NCBI GenBank assembly: GCA_963664255.1
Contig: OY760938.1
Location: forward strand, 1,116,001-1,180,000
DNA from: G963663775 sp963664255
GTDB lineage: Bacteria > Bacillota > Clostridia > Oscillospirales > Butyricicoccaceae
DNA: 64,000 nt
Direction of reading: 5' to 3'
The translations under genes were made by a program, and so were the position numbers. The notes beneath the pieces are model-generated. The model was not told where the DNA came from, did no database searches, and worked only from the letters and a program-made list of their open reading frames with translations. Below are positions 34,603 through 43,528 of the stretch, one piece after another. Each line of letters starts with the position of its first letter. The first letter of the stretch is position 1.

Positions 34603-35868
34603 TTATGTTTCTGTAAACGAAAGTGTCGCCAATCGTCTGCCGACTTCATCGGTATAATCAAGCACAAAATCAGCTGGAATACTGATGTGCACTCTGTAAT
34701 CTCCAATATCCGTTTGCACATAAACATCTTGGCATTCCCGCGTATCCTCGTTTTCACCCGTTTCATACACGATAAGCCACGCAGGATAGCTGAGCAAATC
34801 GCTGTATTCCTCTGCCGGTGTCAACGTGATGAGCCGAATGTCCTCGCCCTCCAAGCTTTTAATGTTTGCGAGCACTGCATCCTCAGAATATTCTACCTGC
34901 TGCGGCGTATCCACCGTGAACCACACCATTCCATCCAATGAATATTCCTGACCCGGCACAATTTCGTCCATGCCGTCTGTATTAAAAGAGAGGGTATAGG
35001 CGCTGGAAGCGTTATTGCCGCCGGTGGTATCGCCGGCATCTGCACCCCAGCCTTCTTGATAGGAAAGCGGCGGGTTCATCTGGTCCATCTGGCTCGGGTC
35101 AAACAGACACTGCCCATTGAGTCGTATCAGCTCGTTGAGCGCAGGGGTATATCCAAAGAAGCCTTCCCAGTCGCCCGCGCCCTCTTCGGTTGCATTCACC
35201 TGCAGCAGCAGCTGTGTGAGGGGGCCGGACGCACCCTCTTGGATGAGAAAGCCTGCCACATCCACGCTTTCAACCGTGATATTCGCATCCGGATAATAAT
35301 CCTGAATCATCCCGCTGGCCGTATCCGAAACCGTGTCCTTATCCAGCTTTAAATCCGCCAACGCATCGTCCACCGACAAGAATTTATTGTTTTTTCGGTC
35401 GAAGTTATAGCTATATAGGTTTCCGTCTATCGCATAGGTGGGGCACTGGCAATATGTCGTTACAATCTGCAAATACGCCTCACTGGTGAATGGATAAGAG
35501 CGCACTTCAATCCATGAATCATCGCCCGTGTTTGCCATATAGTCGTTATAGATTGTCGCAATCCCATTGGCGATGGTGTGGTTTAGCGATTCGATTTCTG
35601 GATTCTTGCCGCCATATTCCTGCAAATCTGCCTGCGTTTCATCATAGCTGAGGAACAAGATTTCACCGATGTTATTCCCGATATATTCCTGCGTCAAAAC
35701 TGCAATTTCGGTACTGCTGTTATCAATCGCTGTGCTTTCCGCCGCTGCGGCATCGGTCGTTGTCGTCTCTGTTGTGGTGGTTTGTCCTGCACAGGCAGTT
35801 GTCAGCATTGCCAAACCCAACGCCATCATCATACTGCACAGCTTTTTGCGCCTGTTCATTTTTTTCAT
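34603..35868 (-). CDS. Lipoprotein with DUF3298/RsiV-like domain
   Basis: 421 residues. Lipobox LTTACAG (Cys at about 24), a Thr-rich linker, then a region like the DUF4163/DUF3298 outer domains of RsiV-type proteins (SLNHTIANGIATIYNDYM ... VRSYPFTSEAYLQIVTTY ... SYNFDRKNNKFLSVDDALADL). The last 130 residues (TDGMDEIVPGQEYSLDG ... YRVHISIPADFVLDYTDEVG) are not assigned. Surface-exposed, function unknown. AAGGAGAGTACC precedes ATG 35868. Confidence 0.65.
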   Translation of the reverse strand: MKKMNRRKKLCSMMMALGLAMLTTACAGQTTTTETTTTDAAAAESTAIDNSSTEIAVLTQEYIGNNIGEILFLSYDETQADLQEYGGKNPEIESLNHTIANGIATIYNDYMANTGDDSWIEVRSYPFTSEAYLQIVTTYCQCPTYAIDGNLYSYNFDRKNNKFLSVDDALADLKLDKDTVSDTASGMIQDYYPDANITVESVDVAGFLIQEGASGPLTQLLLQVNATEEGAGDWEGFFGYTPALNELIRLNGQCLFDPSQMDQMNPPLSYQEGWGADAGDTTGGNNASSAYTLSFNTDGMDEIVPGQEYSLDGMVWFTVDTPQQVEYSEDAVLANIKSLEGEDIRLITLTPAEEYSDLLSYPAWLIVYETGENEDTRECQDVYVQTDIGDYRVHISIPADFVLDYTDEVGRRLATLSFTET

Positions 35869-36084
35869 TGGTACTCTCCTTTTGATACTGGTGCGTGCGG
35901 TCGTTCGCGTCACATCCGTCCTGCAGGTGCCCGCAAAATGGTGAACCCGCGCGATATTCCCCTGCCCCAAATATATCCCGCAATGCCATGCAGGTGCACC
36001 ACACCTGTTGATAGCAAGAAGCAGGATACACCCTGCTTCTATTGTAGGGTATATCCTGCCAACGCGCTATAGTACAGTGTACTT

Positions 36085-38540
36085 TTATTTTTCATCCGGC
36101 AACTGCTTGAGCTGCTCCCTAGAGGCAAACCCGCATTTCTCCAGCATACCGCTGATGACATTGCGAATGGTATTGGGCGATAAATACAGTGCCCCCGCAA
36201 TTTGCTTGTTGGTCATATCCCGTTTGAGCAATGCCAAAATTTCAGCCTCCCGCGGTGTCCATTTTTTATATCGGAATACGGCACACCCCTGCAAAACGGC
36301 ATGGGACAGCGTACGCATTTGGGCGATGCTGTCGCTGTCACACCGCGTGTCGGAAAGCAGCATTTGAATGCCGTCATACTGTTCTGCAAACGGCAAATAG
36401 ATGCGGTCCGGCAGCGCCATGTCGAGCGCCTCTTGCAAGGTCGCAGCTGCCTGTGGCAGCCTTCCCAGGCGCTGCAGTGCCTGTGCCATATGAATCTTGA
36501 TGTAAATCTGCGGCAGCAAATTTGGGAAAATACCGGACAGCTCCAACGCAAATGCACTCACCCCCAGCAGCTTTTGGTATTCTCCGCGCACCAACAACAG
36601 CCACCCATAGAGGATATGCGCAAACGGCTGCGTCATAACAACCAACCGCTTGTCGGTGATTTCACCCTCTGCAAGCCAAAATGGCAGCTCCTCTTCTCGC
36701 CCCAGCAGCAGATACAGATAGCCGCGCGCCAAATCCAAGGTATAGCGGCACAAGTCCTCGGTGTTTTGATGGGCACGCTCCGCAAGAGAACCCATCGCGC
36801 TTTGCAGCATTCCCACATCGCCCCGCAGCACAGCAAGGCGGGCGAGCAAGAACAAGCCGCATTGATAAATGCTGTTCTGCCGCTTGCTGTCTGCGGTGAA
36901 CATCGCCTTGTGGCAAAGGATTTCGGCTTCATCCGCTTCTCCCCGCATTAAATGCGCCTCTGCGCGCATCATGCTTTCCGCGCCGCTTCCATGTCCGCCG
37001 GTCAGCCGATAGTAAACCGGCATACACGCGTCCATTTGTAGCAATGCCTCGTCTAGCTTGCCGCTTTCTCGATAAAACATATAGAGCACCGAGGGCGACC
37101 CAAAGGTCCAGGTGCTTTTCACGCTAATCAGATTGGCAGGACCGTCCAGCAGCGCCAACGCCCTGCGATGCCGCGCACTCATGGCATCGATGCGGTTATA
37201 CTCCAAAAAGGACAGCAGCAGTTCCATTTCGCCAAGCAGTGCATCCTTCTGCGCTTGCGCAAGTGCGCTTTGCCGAATCGCTGCATCGATTTCTGCCTGA
37301 AACGAAAGCAGCATTTGGTTTTCATGCAAAAAAACAGTGTAAATGCCAGCGGCACCATTGCGGCGGGATATTGCCGCTTGACTGCAAAGGGGGTTTGCTG
37401 CATAATGTCCAAAATCATGGGTTTGGTAGATTCGTCTACCACATCCGCAAGCTCATAGCTCGTTATGGGTAACGCGAAAAAGTGCTCCCATGCACCGGAA
37501 CGATAATAAAACCGCAGGGTATTCACGCGGTCGCCTGCTTGTTCTGCCAGCTTGCCGCCTGCCAGATAAATGGCGCGCTGCTGCGCTTCCGGCAGCAAGG
37601 CAACCCGCTCCGCGAGGAAGCTTTGGAACAGCTTATGCAGATGAAACCGCCGCGCTTCTCTGTCAAAATGAACAAACACCCGTTTGCCGCGCAAAAGACG
37701 CTCTGTTGCCGCCGCACTCATGCCGGATAGCGCCGTGGCCTGCGCCAAGGTGAAGCGCGGAAAAATGGAAACCGTCAGTAAAAAGGTTTGTTCCTGCGCA
37801 GGTAATTGATTCCACAATGCCTTGTGCATCAGATTTTGCATCCCGCCTTTTTCAAACTGTCCGCTTTCGATATAGGACAAAAGCTGCAGGTAGAGCGCTA
37901 TAATCCACCCTTCTGTCATTTTGGACACTTCGTCGAGCTGTGCATCTGTGAGCACAACGCCAGCCTGCCGATAATAGGCATCGGTATCTTCGCGAGAAAA
38001 TGCCAACACGGATTCTCGCAGCACCAGAAAACGATTGTTTGGCAGGAGGGTATGCTGTGCTTCCTCTGGCAGCAGCTGCGACGCCACCACAATATGCAGT
38101 TCACGACCGCCATGCGCCGAAAGTGCCAGCAAAAAATCACTGGACACCGACAAATTCCACGCGGTAAAATCATCCAGCACCAAATAGGTTTCCTCGGCAC
38201 ACTGGAGTGCTTTCAGAATTTCTTGAATTTCCGCCAAGCTGTCTTCATCAGGCACGCCTGCCTCCAGCAGCTTATCTGCACTTTTTGCGTCAAAGGTGCG
38301 CACCATTCCACAAAAAGCGTTCCACGCGGCGCTGGACGGTTCTTTGGAAAATGTATGCCAGCACACCTGTGCGGTGTCGGCAATCTGTTCTTCAAAAAAG
38401 TGATTTAAAACCGTTGTTTTCCCAAAGCCAGATGGTGCTTCCACCAGTGTTAACGCATACGCCTTCACAAACTGCAAGCGGTCGATGATGCTTTTTGGAA
38501 AAAACTGCGTTTCTGGTTTCATCTGTGTCATGCGCGCCAT
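36085..38540 (-). pseudogene. MalT/LuxR-type ATP-dependent regulator split by a frameshift
   Basis: Two frames together make one STAND regulator of about 800 residues. The first (38540 to about 37330) has the P-loop LVEAPSGFGKTT (34-43), TYLVLDDFTAW and a long helical region; the second (from about 37329 to 36085) holds TPR-like helices and the C-terminal LuxR helix-turn-helix WTPREAEILALLKRDMTNKQIAGALYLSPNTIRNVISGML. The frame changes by -1 at seven consecutive T (coding strand, 37328-37334); one extra T would restore it. This may be a true mutation, phase variation, programmed slippage or a sequencing error. GGGGGGAG precedes ATG 38540. Divergent from the giant surface-protein gene. Confidence 0.8.
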
Positions 38541-38641
38541 ATGCTCTCTCCCCCTCACTGCGTTTATGAGATGTGGATTTTCGTCTGTTTTCTGGGTGTC
38601 CTGCTGTTGTGAATACGGATTTAGAATTCACAAAAAAATGC

Positions 38642-38722
38642 CCTCTCATGGGTCGCCAAATCCCTTGAAGATTTCGCAACCACGCGCTAGACAATGAGCG
38701 ACCATTGCAGGCAAATGAGAGG
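38642..38722. other. Interrupted dyad in the regulator/surface-protein intergenic region
   Basis: CCTCTCAT (38642-38649) and GGTCGC (38651-38656) pair in nested order with GCGACC (38698-38703) and ATGAGAGG (38715-38722). The structure could be an RNA stem or a protein site. No known RNA family is recognised. Confidence 0.35.
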
Positions 38723-38850
38723 ATTTATGTATATTATACAGTGATATGCCCGCCTTTTCAAGGTTTTTCCTTGCAGAATTGGAAGAAAAGTGCTTTTTAG
38801 CGATTGCACGACGGATTTTTTTGGTTGAAGCATCCCTTTTCATCAAGCGA

Positions 38851-38893
38851 TTCAGAATAAATTCAGAATTTATTTAGAATGGTCCTGTAAACT
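38851..38893 (+). promoter_or_regulatory. Three 11-bp-phased direct repeats upstream of a -10 box
   Basis: TTCAGAAT (38851), TTCAGAAT (38862) and TTTAGAAT (38873) repeat every 11 bases; seven bases after the last one is TAAACT (38888-38893), a possible -10 box, and the surface-protein ATG is at 38953. SARP-type activators with OmpR-like plus BTAD domains are known to bind such direct repeats, spaced 11 bp and about 8 bp before the -10. The segment also contains a perfect 9-1-9 dyad (38856-38874). Confidence 0.5.
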
Positions 38894-38952
38894 AGACCTA
38901 CCAAAATAGAAACAGCTGAAAAAAAAGAACCAAAAAGCGAGGAGAGACAGAA

Positions 38953-41900
38953 ATGAAAGCAATCGATTTAAAACGCATTCTTTCGCGTCTGGTGTCATGC
39001 ATTTTGATACTGGGCATACTGCCGCAGATTTCACTTTCGGCATTTGCTGCAAGCAACGTGTGGGACGGCTCAGCAGACAAAAGCTGGTATGAAAGCGATA
39101 CAACGGCTACCCGCTACACCATCAATACCGCCGAAGAGCTTGCAGGCTTGGCAAGTCTGGTGAATGAAGGCACGTGCAATTTCAGTGGCGTGACCATTGC
39201 CTTGGGGGACAATATCGTGCTGAACGATACCTCCAATTGGACAAGCTGGAACAACAGTCATGCGCCTTCCAACGCATGGAACTCCATCGGCGACTATATA
39301 ACCCCCTTTGCAGGCACATTTGACGGCGGCGAATATACCGTTTCTGGGCTATACATCAATGCCCCAGACACAAATTCACAAGGTCTGTTTGGCTTTGTGC
39401 AAAATGCAACGATTCAAAACGTTGGTGTTGTCCAAAGCTACATCCTTGGCAAAAAATTCATCGGCGGCGTGGTTGGTTATTGCTCTGCCACCACCATTGC
39501 AAACTGCCATAACAGCGGCACAGTTGTCGGCACATTGAACTTTGTCGGTGGCGTACTCGGTGCGAACAATAACACCACGAACACCACCACCATTACAAAC
39601 TGCTATAACAGCGGAAACGTCAGCAGCACCTATTCCAGTTCCAGTACGGACGCAAGTGTCGGCGGCATTGCAGGCCGCAGTACATACTTGACGCAGGCTT
39701 GTTATAACACGGGGAGCATCACGGGCGGCAGTGCGATTGGCGGTATTGTCGGCACTGCGGCGGGCACAATCGAACGCTGCTATAACCTCGGCACCGTTGT
39801 CAGCAATCGCCTCTTCGGCTTAGCCTATGCAGGCGGCATCGGCGGATATGTCGGCAATGCCACCACAGTGCAAAATTGCTATAATGCAGGCAATATTGCG
39901 GGGAACACCTCGTATGTCGGCGGCATTGGCGGCAAGTTTTTTACAGGGGCCACTGCAAACTATTGCTACAACAGCGGCAGCGTTCAAGGCAGTGATTATG
40001 GCTTTGGTGCGATTGCGGGTTACACCACGGAATCCCCCGTCTACTGCTATTATGACAAGCAGATTACCGGGGACATCAGCGGCACACAGGGAAGCGATAG
40101 TGCGGGCGCAGTGGAGGGAAAATTAACCTCCGAAATGACAGCAGGCACAGCATTTGATGGTTGGCCTGGCATCAGCGGCGAGCAAAACATCTGGCTTTTC
40201 TTTTCAGGGTATTACCCTCGCTTGACGGGTTATGTGGATGCCAGCACAGATTATGCTATGGATACAACAGAAGCGGCAAGCATATCGGCAGTCCCGCTGC
40301 TTTTGGCAGCAACCTCAAGCACGGACTATGAGAAGGCATCCAACGTCAAAAGCGCATTTCTCGCCTCGGTAAAATCCGGCATATATTGGGAGAGCTCGGA
40401 CGACAGTGTTATCGATCTAGATATTGCGAGCATTCCCACAGATGAAGCGCTGACAGGCGTCATAAACGGTTCAGGCACTGTGACCTTATCGGCAAAACTC
40501 TACGGAGACATCTCTAAAGCGATTACTTTGACGTGTCTAAGCAGCAATGCTGCACTGGCGAGTGTGCTCTCCCAGACCGACACCACTCCAGGGGGCGGCA
40601 CGGGCAACAGTCCTTCCGACCCAATTACGTGGTCTATTAGCGTGGGCAATTCCGTAACCAGTGTCAGTCGCAGCAATCTGGTGGCGTCCGACAGCAATGC
40701 AAGCGCCATGCCCTTTAACGATGCCGCATTTTCGAGCTATCTGGAAAGCAGCCTTCCACTCAGCCTTGACACGCCCACCACGCTTTATGTAAAAGTGCGC
40801 GCAGAAGATTTGCAAACGATGAAATATTATGCCGTCACCATTACCCGCTCGACATCTGTCAACTATGACACCAGTTGGTACGATGCAAGCGAGAGCGCCT
40901 TTACCCTTTCCACAGAGAAACAGTTGCGTGGATTGGCGAACATTGTAAATGACATGGCATATCCAACGGACAGTAGCGGCAACGTGACCGATGCAACCTC
41001 TGCCATTGCAGCGGATGCTTTTTTAGGGAAAACCATTGCCTTGGCAAATGATGTTGCATTGTCTGCGGAAAATTGGATTCCCATCGGCACCACCATGGAT
41101 GGATTTCAGGGCACGTTTGACGGCGGTCAGCACACGATCAGCGGCATGAACATCACAAGCGCATCCACCACCCCTGCATTTATTGGATTTTTCGGCTATG
41201 GAAATGGGGCGTCCATACAAGATTTGACTATAGAAGGTGCGGTTGCATTCAACAATACCGCGGGTACAAGTGCAGTTGGCGGTGTGGTCGGATACACAAC
41301 AGATTGCAGCATTTCGCACTGCAAGACCGCAATCAATATGCAGATTACTGTTGGCAATTCTTATGTCGGAGGTGTTGTCGGCATGAATGTCAGCTCGACA
41401 CTTGTGAACTGCGGCGCTGAGGTATCCATGGATGTCACCGCGGACAGTCCGAAAGTGGGTGGCATTGTCGGCATGACCACTGCAACCATGCCCAGTTGTA
41501 TCTATAATAGCTATGCACAAGGCACAATTACCGTGGATGACGGTGGCACAGATGGATTTATTGGAGGCATCGCAGGGGTTTTGGATGACGACACTGCCGT
41601 CAATAATTATTTTGCAGGCACAATCACAAACAACGGCAGCGGTGACACCCAAACAGGTGATGTCTTTGGGTATCTCCGTGTCACAAGTGACATGACCCTC
41701 GCCAACAATTTTTACGAAAACACGCACACAGCGGTTGGCTATGCAGAAGACAGTCTATACAACGAAATCACGGATGTTTCTGCCTATGTTATCAGTCTAT
41801 TTACAGCGGATATGTTTGATGGTGCAGGACTGCTTGCCTCCTTGAACGCAGGGCGCACCGCCGTGGATGCCTTGCTGACAGCGGAGGGTTCTTCGCTGAC

Positions 41901-43368
41901 GGCAATCGAATGGAAGATTGAAAACACTTTGAACGTGGGCTATCCGCAGTTTGAAAACGGCATAACGCCAGGCGGTGATACTTCTGGCGGTGACACTTCT
42001 GGCGGGGACACTTCGGGCAGCAGCTCCTCCTCAGGCAGCAGCTCCTCCTCAGGCAGCAGCTCTTCCGGCAGTACTACCACCTCAACCACCACTGCCGCAA
42101 ACACCGTGCCCGTCCAAGTGGATGGAAAAAGCTATAACATCGGCACTGCTTCCACCAAAACAGATGCCGCAACAGGGACTACCACAGCGATAGTCACCGT
42201 GGATGCCGCTTCCTTCAATCAAAAGCTGGAGCAGGCAAGCGAAAGCGTTGTGATTACCGTGCCCAGTGATGCGGAGGCAACTGCCAGCCAATCCGTGTTG
42301 ACCGCGCAAATGGTGGAGAATGCCGCGAAAAAGAACCTGACTGTTGCCGTACAAACCGAGAACATCAGCTACATCATTCCTGCAAATGCGGTTGATGTGG
42401 GCGCAGCAGCGGAAGCATTGGGGCTGAGTGCGGACGATTTGGAAAACATCGAGGTGCAAATCAATATTTCCGATTTAAGCGACACTGCAACAGCATTTGT
42501 CGAAAACGTTGCAGAGAACGGCGGATACACGTTGGTGATGTCACCTGTAGAGTTTACAATCCATGCGGTTTCCAACGAAAACAGCGTAGAAATCGACACA
42601 TTTAAAAATTATGTCGTGCGCAGCATTGCGATTCCAAGCACCGTAAACCCCGCAACCATCACCACGGCTGTCATTGTCGATGACGACGGCACGCAGCGGC
42701 ATATTCCAACGCAGGTCTATCAAGCAGAGGATGGCCAATATTACGCACGCATTCACTCGCTAACCAACTCCGTGTATGCACTGATTGACCACGAAGTGGA
42801 GTTTGCGGATGCCGAAGGCACATGGTATGCCGATGTTGCGGCAGAACTGGCATCCCGCATGATTTTGAACGGACGAGAGGATGGAACGTTTGATGGGTCT
42901 GCAAACATCACCCGCGCAGAATTTGCTGCAGCCTTAATTCGTGCGCTGGGACTGCCAACGGATGCCACCTGTCAATTCTCCGATGTTAGCGACAGCACGT
43001 GGTGCTATGGTGCGGTTGGAACAGCGGCTGCATATGGGCTGATTGACGGCTACGCCGATGGTTCGTTTGCGCCGGATGCTGCAATTACCCGACAGGAGGC
43101 AATGGCTATGCTGCAGCGTGCCGCGGCGGTTGCCGATTTTGTCGGACAGACATCTATGGTGGGCAAGCTTTCCACAGACTTCGTGGATGCGGAAACGGTC
43201 AGCAGCTGGGCACAGAGCGCCGTTGCATTCACGGTTGAAAATGGATTCATTATCGGCAACGACGGTGCACTTCGTCCGCAGGATACCATCACGCGGGCAG
43301 AATGCGCAGCGGCGATTCTGCGATTCCTACAAAGTGCAGAACTGGTGGATACAAGAATACAAATTTAA
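38953..43368 (+). CDS. Giant secreted surface protein with GLUG repeats and SLH anchor
   Basis: 1471 residues. Signal peptide to about residue 33 (LSAFAA). Two GLUG-type beta-helix regions, about 95-430 and 690-950, with repeats such as GGIAGRSTYLTQACYNTGSITGG and GNSYVGGVVGMNVSSTLVNCG; these form elongated repeat structures seen in adhesins. Between them lies a beta-sandwich-like region (about 430-640). A Gly/Ser/Asp/Thr linker (GGDTSGGDTSG, then SSSSG repeats) spans about 1006-1055. Three SLH modules at about 1285-1471 (LNGREDGTFDGSANITRAEFAAA and two more) anchor it to the wall. GAGGAGAGAC precedes the ATG. Probably an adhesin or S-layer-associated protein. Confidence 0.88.
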   Translation: MKAIDLKRILSRLVSCILILGILPQISLSAFAASNVWDGSADKSWYESDTTATRYTINTAEELAGLASLVNEGTCNFSGVTIALGDNIVLNDTSNWTSWNNSHAPSNAWNSIGDYITPFAGTFDGGEYTVSGLYINAPDTNSQGLFGFVQNATIQNVGVVQSYILGKKFIGGVVGYCSATTIANCHNSGTVVGTLNFVGGVLGANNNTTNTTTITNCYNSGNVSSTYSSSSTDASVGGIAGRSTYLTQACYNTGSITGGSAIGGIVGTAAGTIERCYNLGTVVSNRLFGLAYAGGIGGYVGNATTVQNCYNAGNIAGNTSYVGGIGGKFFTGATANYCYNSGSVQGSDYGFGAIAGYTTESPVYCYYDKQITGDISGTQGSDSAGAVEGKLTSEMTAGTAFDGWPGISGEQNIWLFFSGYYPRLTGYVDASTDYAMDTTEAASISAVPLLLAATSSTDYEKASNVKSAFLASVKSGIYWESSDDSVIDLDIASIPTDEALTGVINGSGTVTLSAKLYGDISKAITLTCLSSNAALASVLSQTDTTPGGGTGNSPSDPITWSISVGNSVTSVSRSNLVASDSNASAMPFNDAAFSSYLESSLPLSLDTPTTLYVKVRAEDLQTMKYYAVTITRSTSVNYDTSWYDASESAFTLSTEKQLRGLANIVNDMAYPTDSSGNVTDATSAIAADAFLGKTIALANDVALSAENWIPIGTTMDGFQGTFDGGQHTISGMNITSASTTPAFIGFFGYGNGASIQDLTIEGAVAFNNTAGTSAVGGVVGYTTDCSISHCKTAINMQITVGNSYVGGVVGMNVSSTLVNCGAEVSMDVTADSPKVGGIVGMTTATMPSCIYNSYAQGTITVDDGGTDGFIGGIAGVLDDDTAVNNYFAGTITNNGSGDTQTGDVFGYLRVTSDMTLANNFYENTHTAVGYAEDSLYNEITDVSAYVISLFTADMFDGAGLLASLNAGRTAVDALLTAEGSSLTAIEWKIENTLNVGYPQFENGITPGGDTSGGDTSGGDTSGSSSSSGSSSSSGSSSSGSTTTSTTTAANTVPVQVDGKSYNIGTASTKTDAATGTTTAIVTVDAASFNQKLEQASESVVITVPSDAEATASQSVLTAQMVENAAKKNLTVAVQTENISYIIPANAVDVGAAAEALGLSADDLENIEVQINISDLSDTATAFVENVAENGGYTLVMSPVEFTIHAVSNENSVEIDTFKNYVVRSIAIPSTVNPATITTAVIVDDDGTQRHIPTQVYQAEDGQYYARIHSLTNSVYALIDHEVEFADAEGTWYADVAAELASRMILNGREDGTFDGSANITRAEFAAALIRALGLPTDATCQFSDVSDSTWCYGAVGTAAAYGLIDGYADGSFAPDAAITRQEAMAMLQRAAAVADFVGQTSMVGKLSTDFVDAETVSSWAQSAVAFTVENGFIIGNDGALRPQDTITRAECAAAILRFLQSAELVDTRIQI
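41968..42095 (+). repeat. Low-complexity tandem repeats coding the Gly/Ser/Thr linker
   Basis: A 15-base unit encoding GGDTS occurs three times, followed by repeated SSSSG units of 15-18 bases. Repeat number could vary between strains. Confidence 0.7.
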
Positions 43369-43528
43369 ACAGTTTTTTCCTAAACTATGCAGGCAGATAT
43401 GCTTTTTTGAAGCACTGCCTGCATTTTTTGCGGAAAAATTCAAAAATGCAAGCCAATCTTGATGGATTGCCTGCAAAATATGATATACTGGTATCAAAGA
43501 CACTGTTGCAGACAAAGAGGAGTTTTTG

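Noticed and set aside
38606..38625. GTTGTGAATACGG resembling a MITE end
   Set aside because: Only about ten bases match and no partner repeat is nearby; probably chance.
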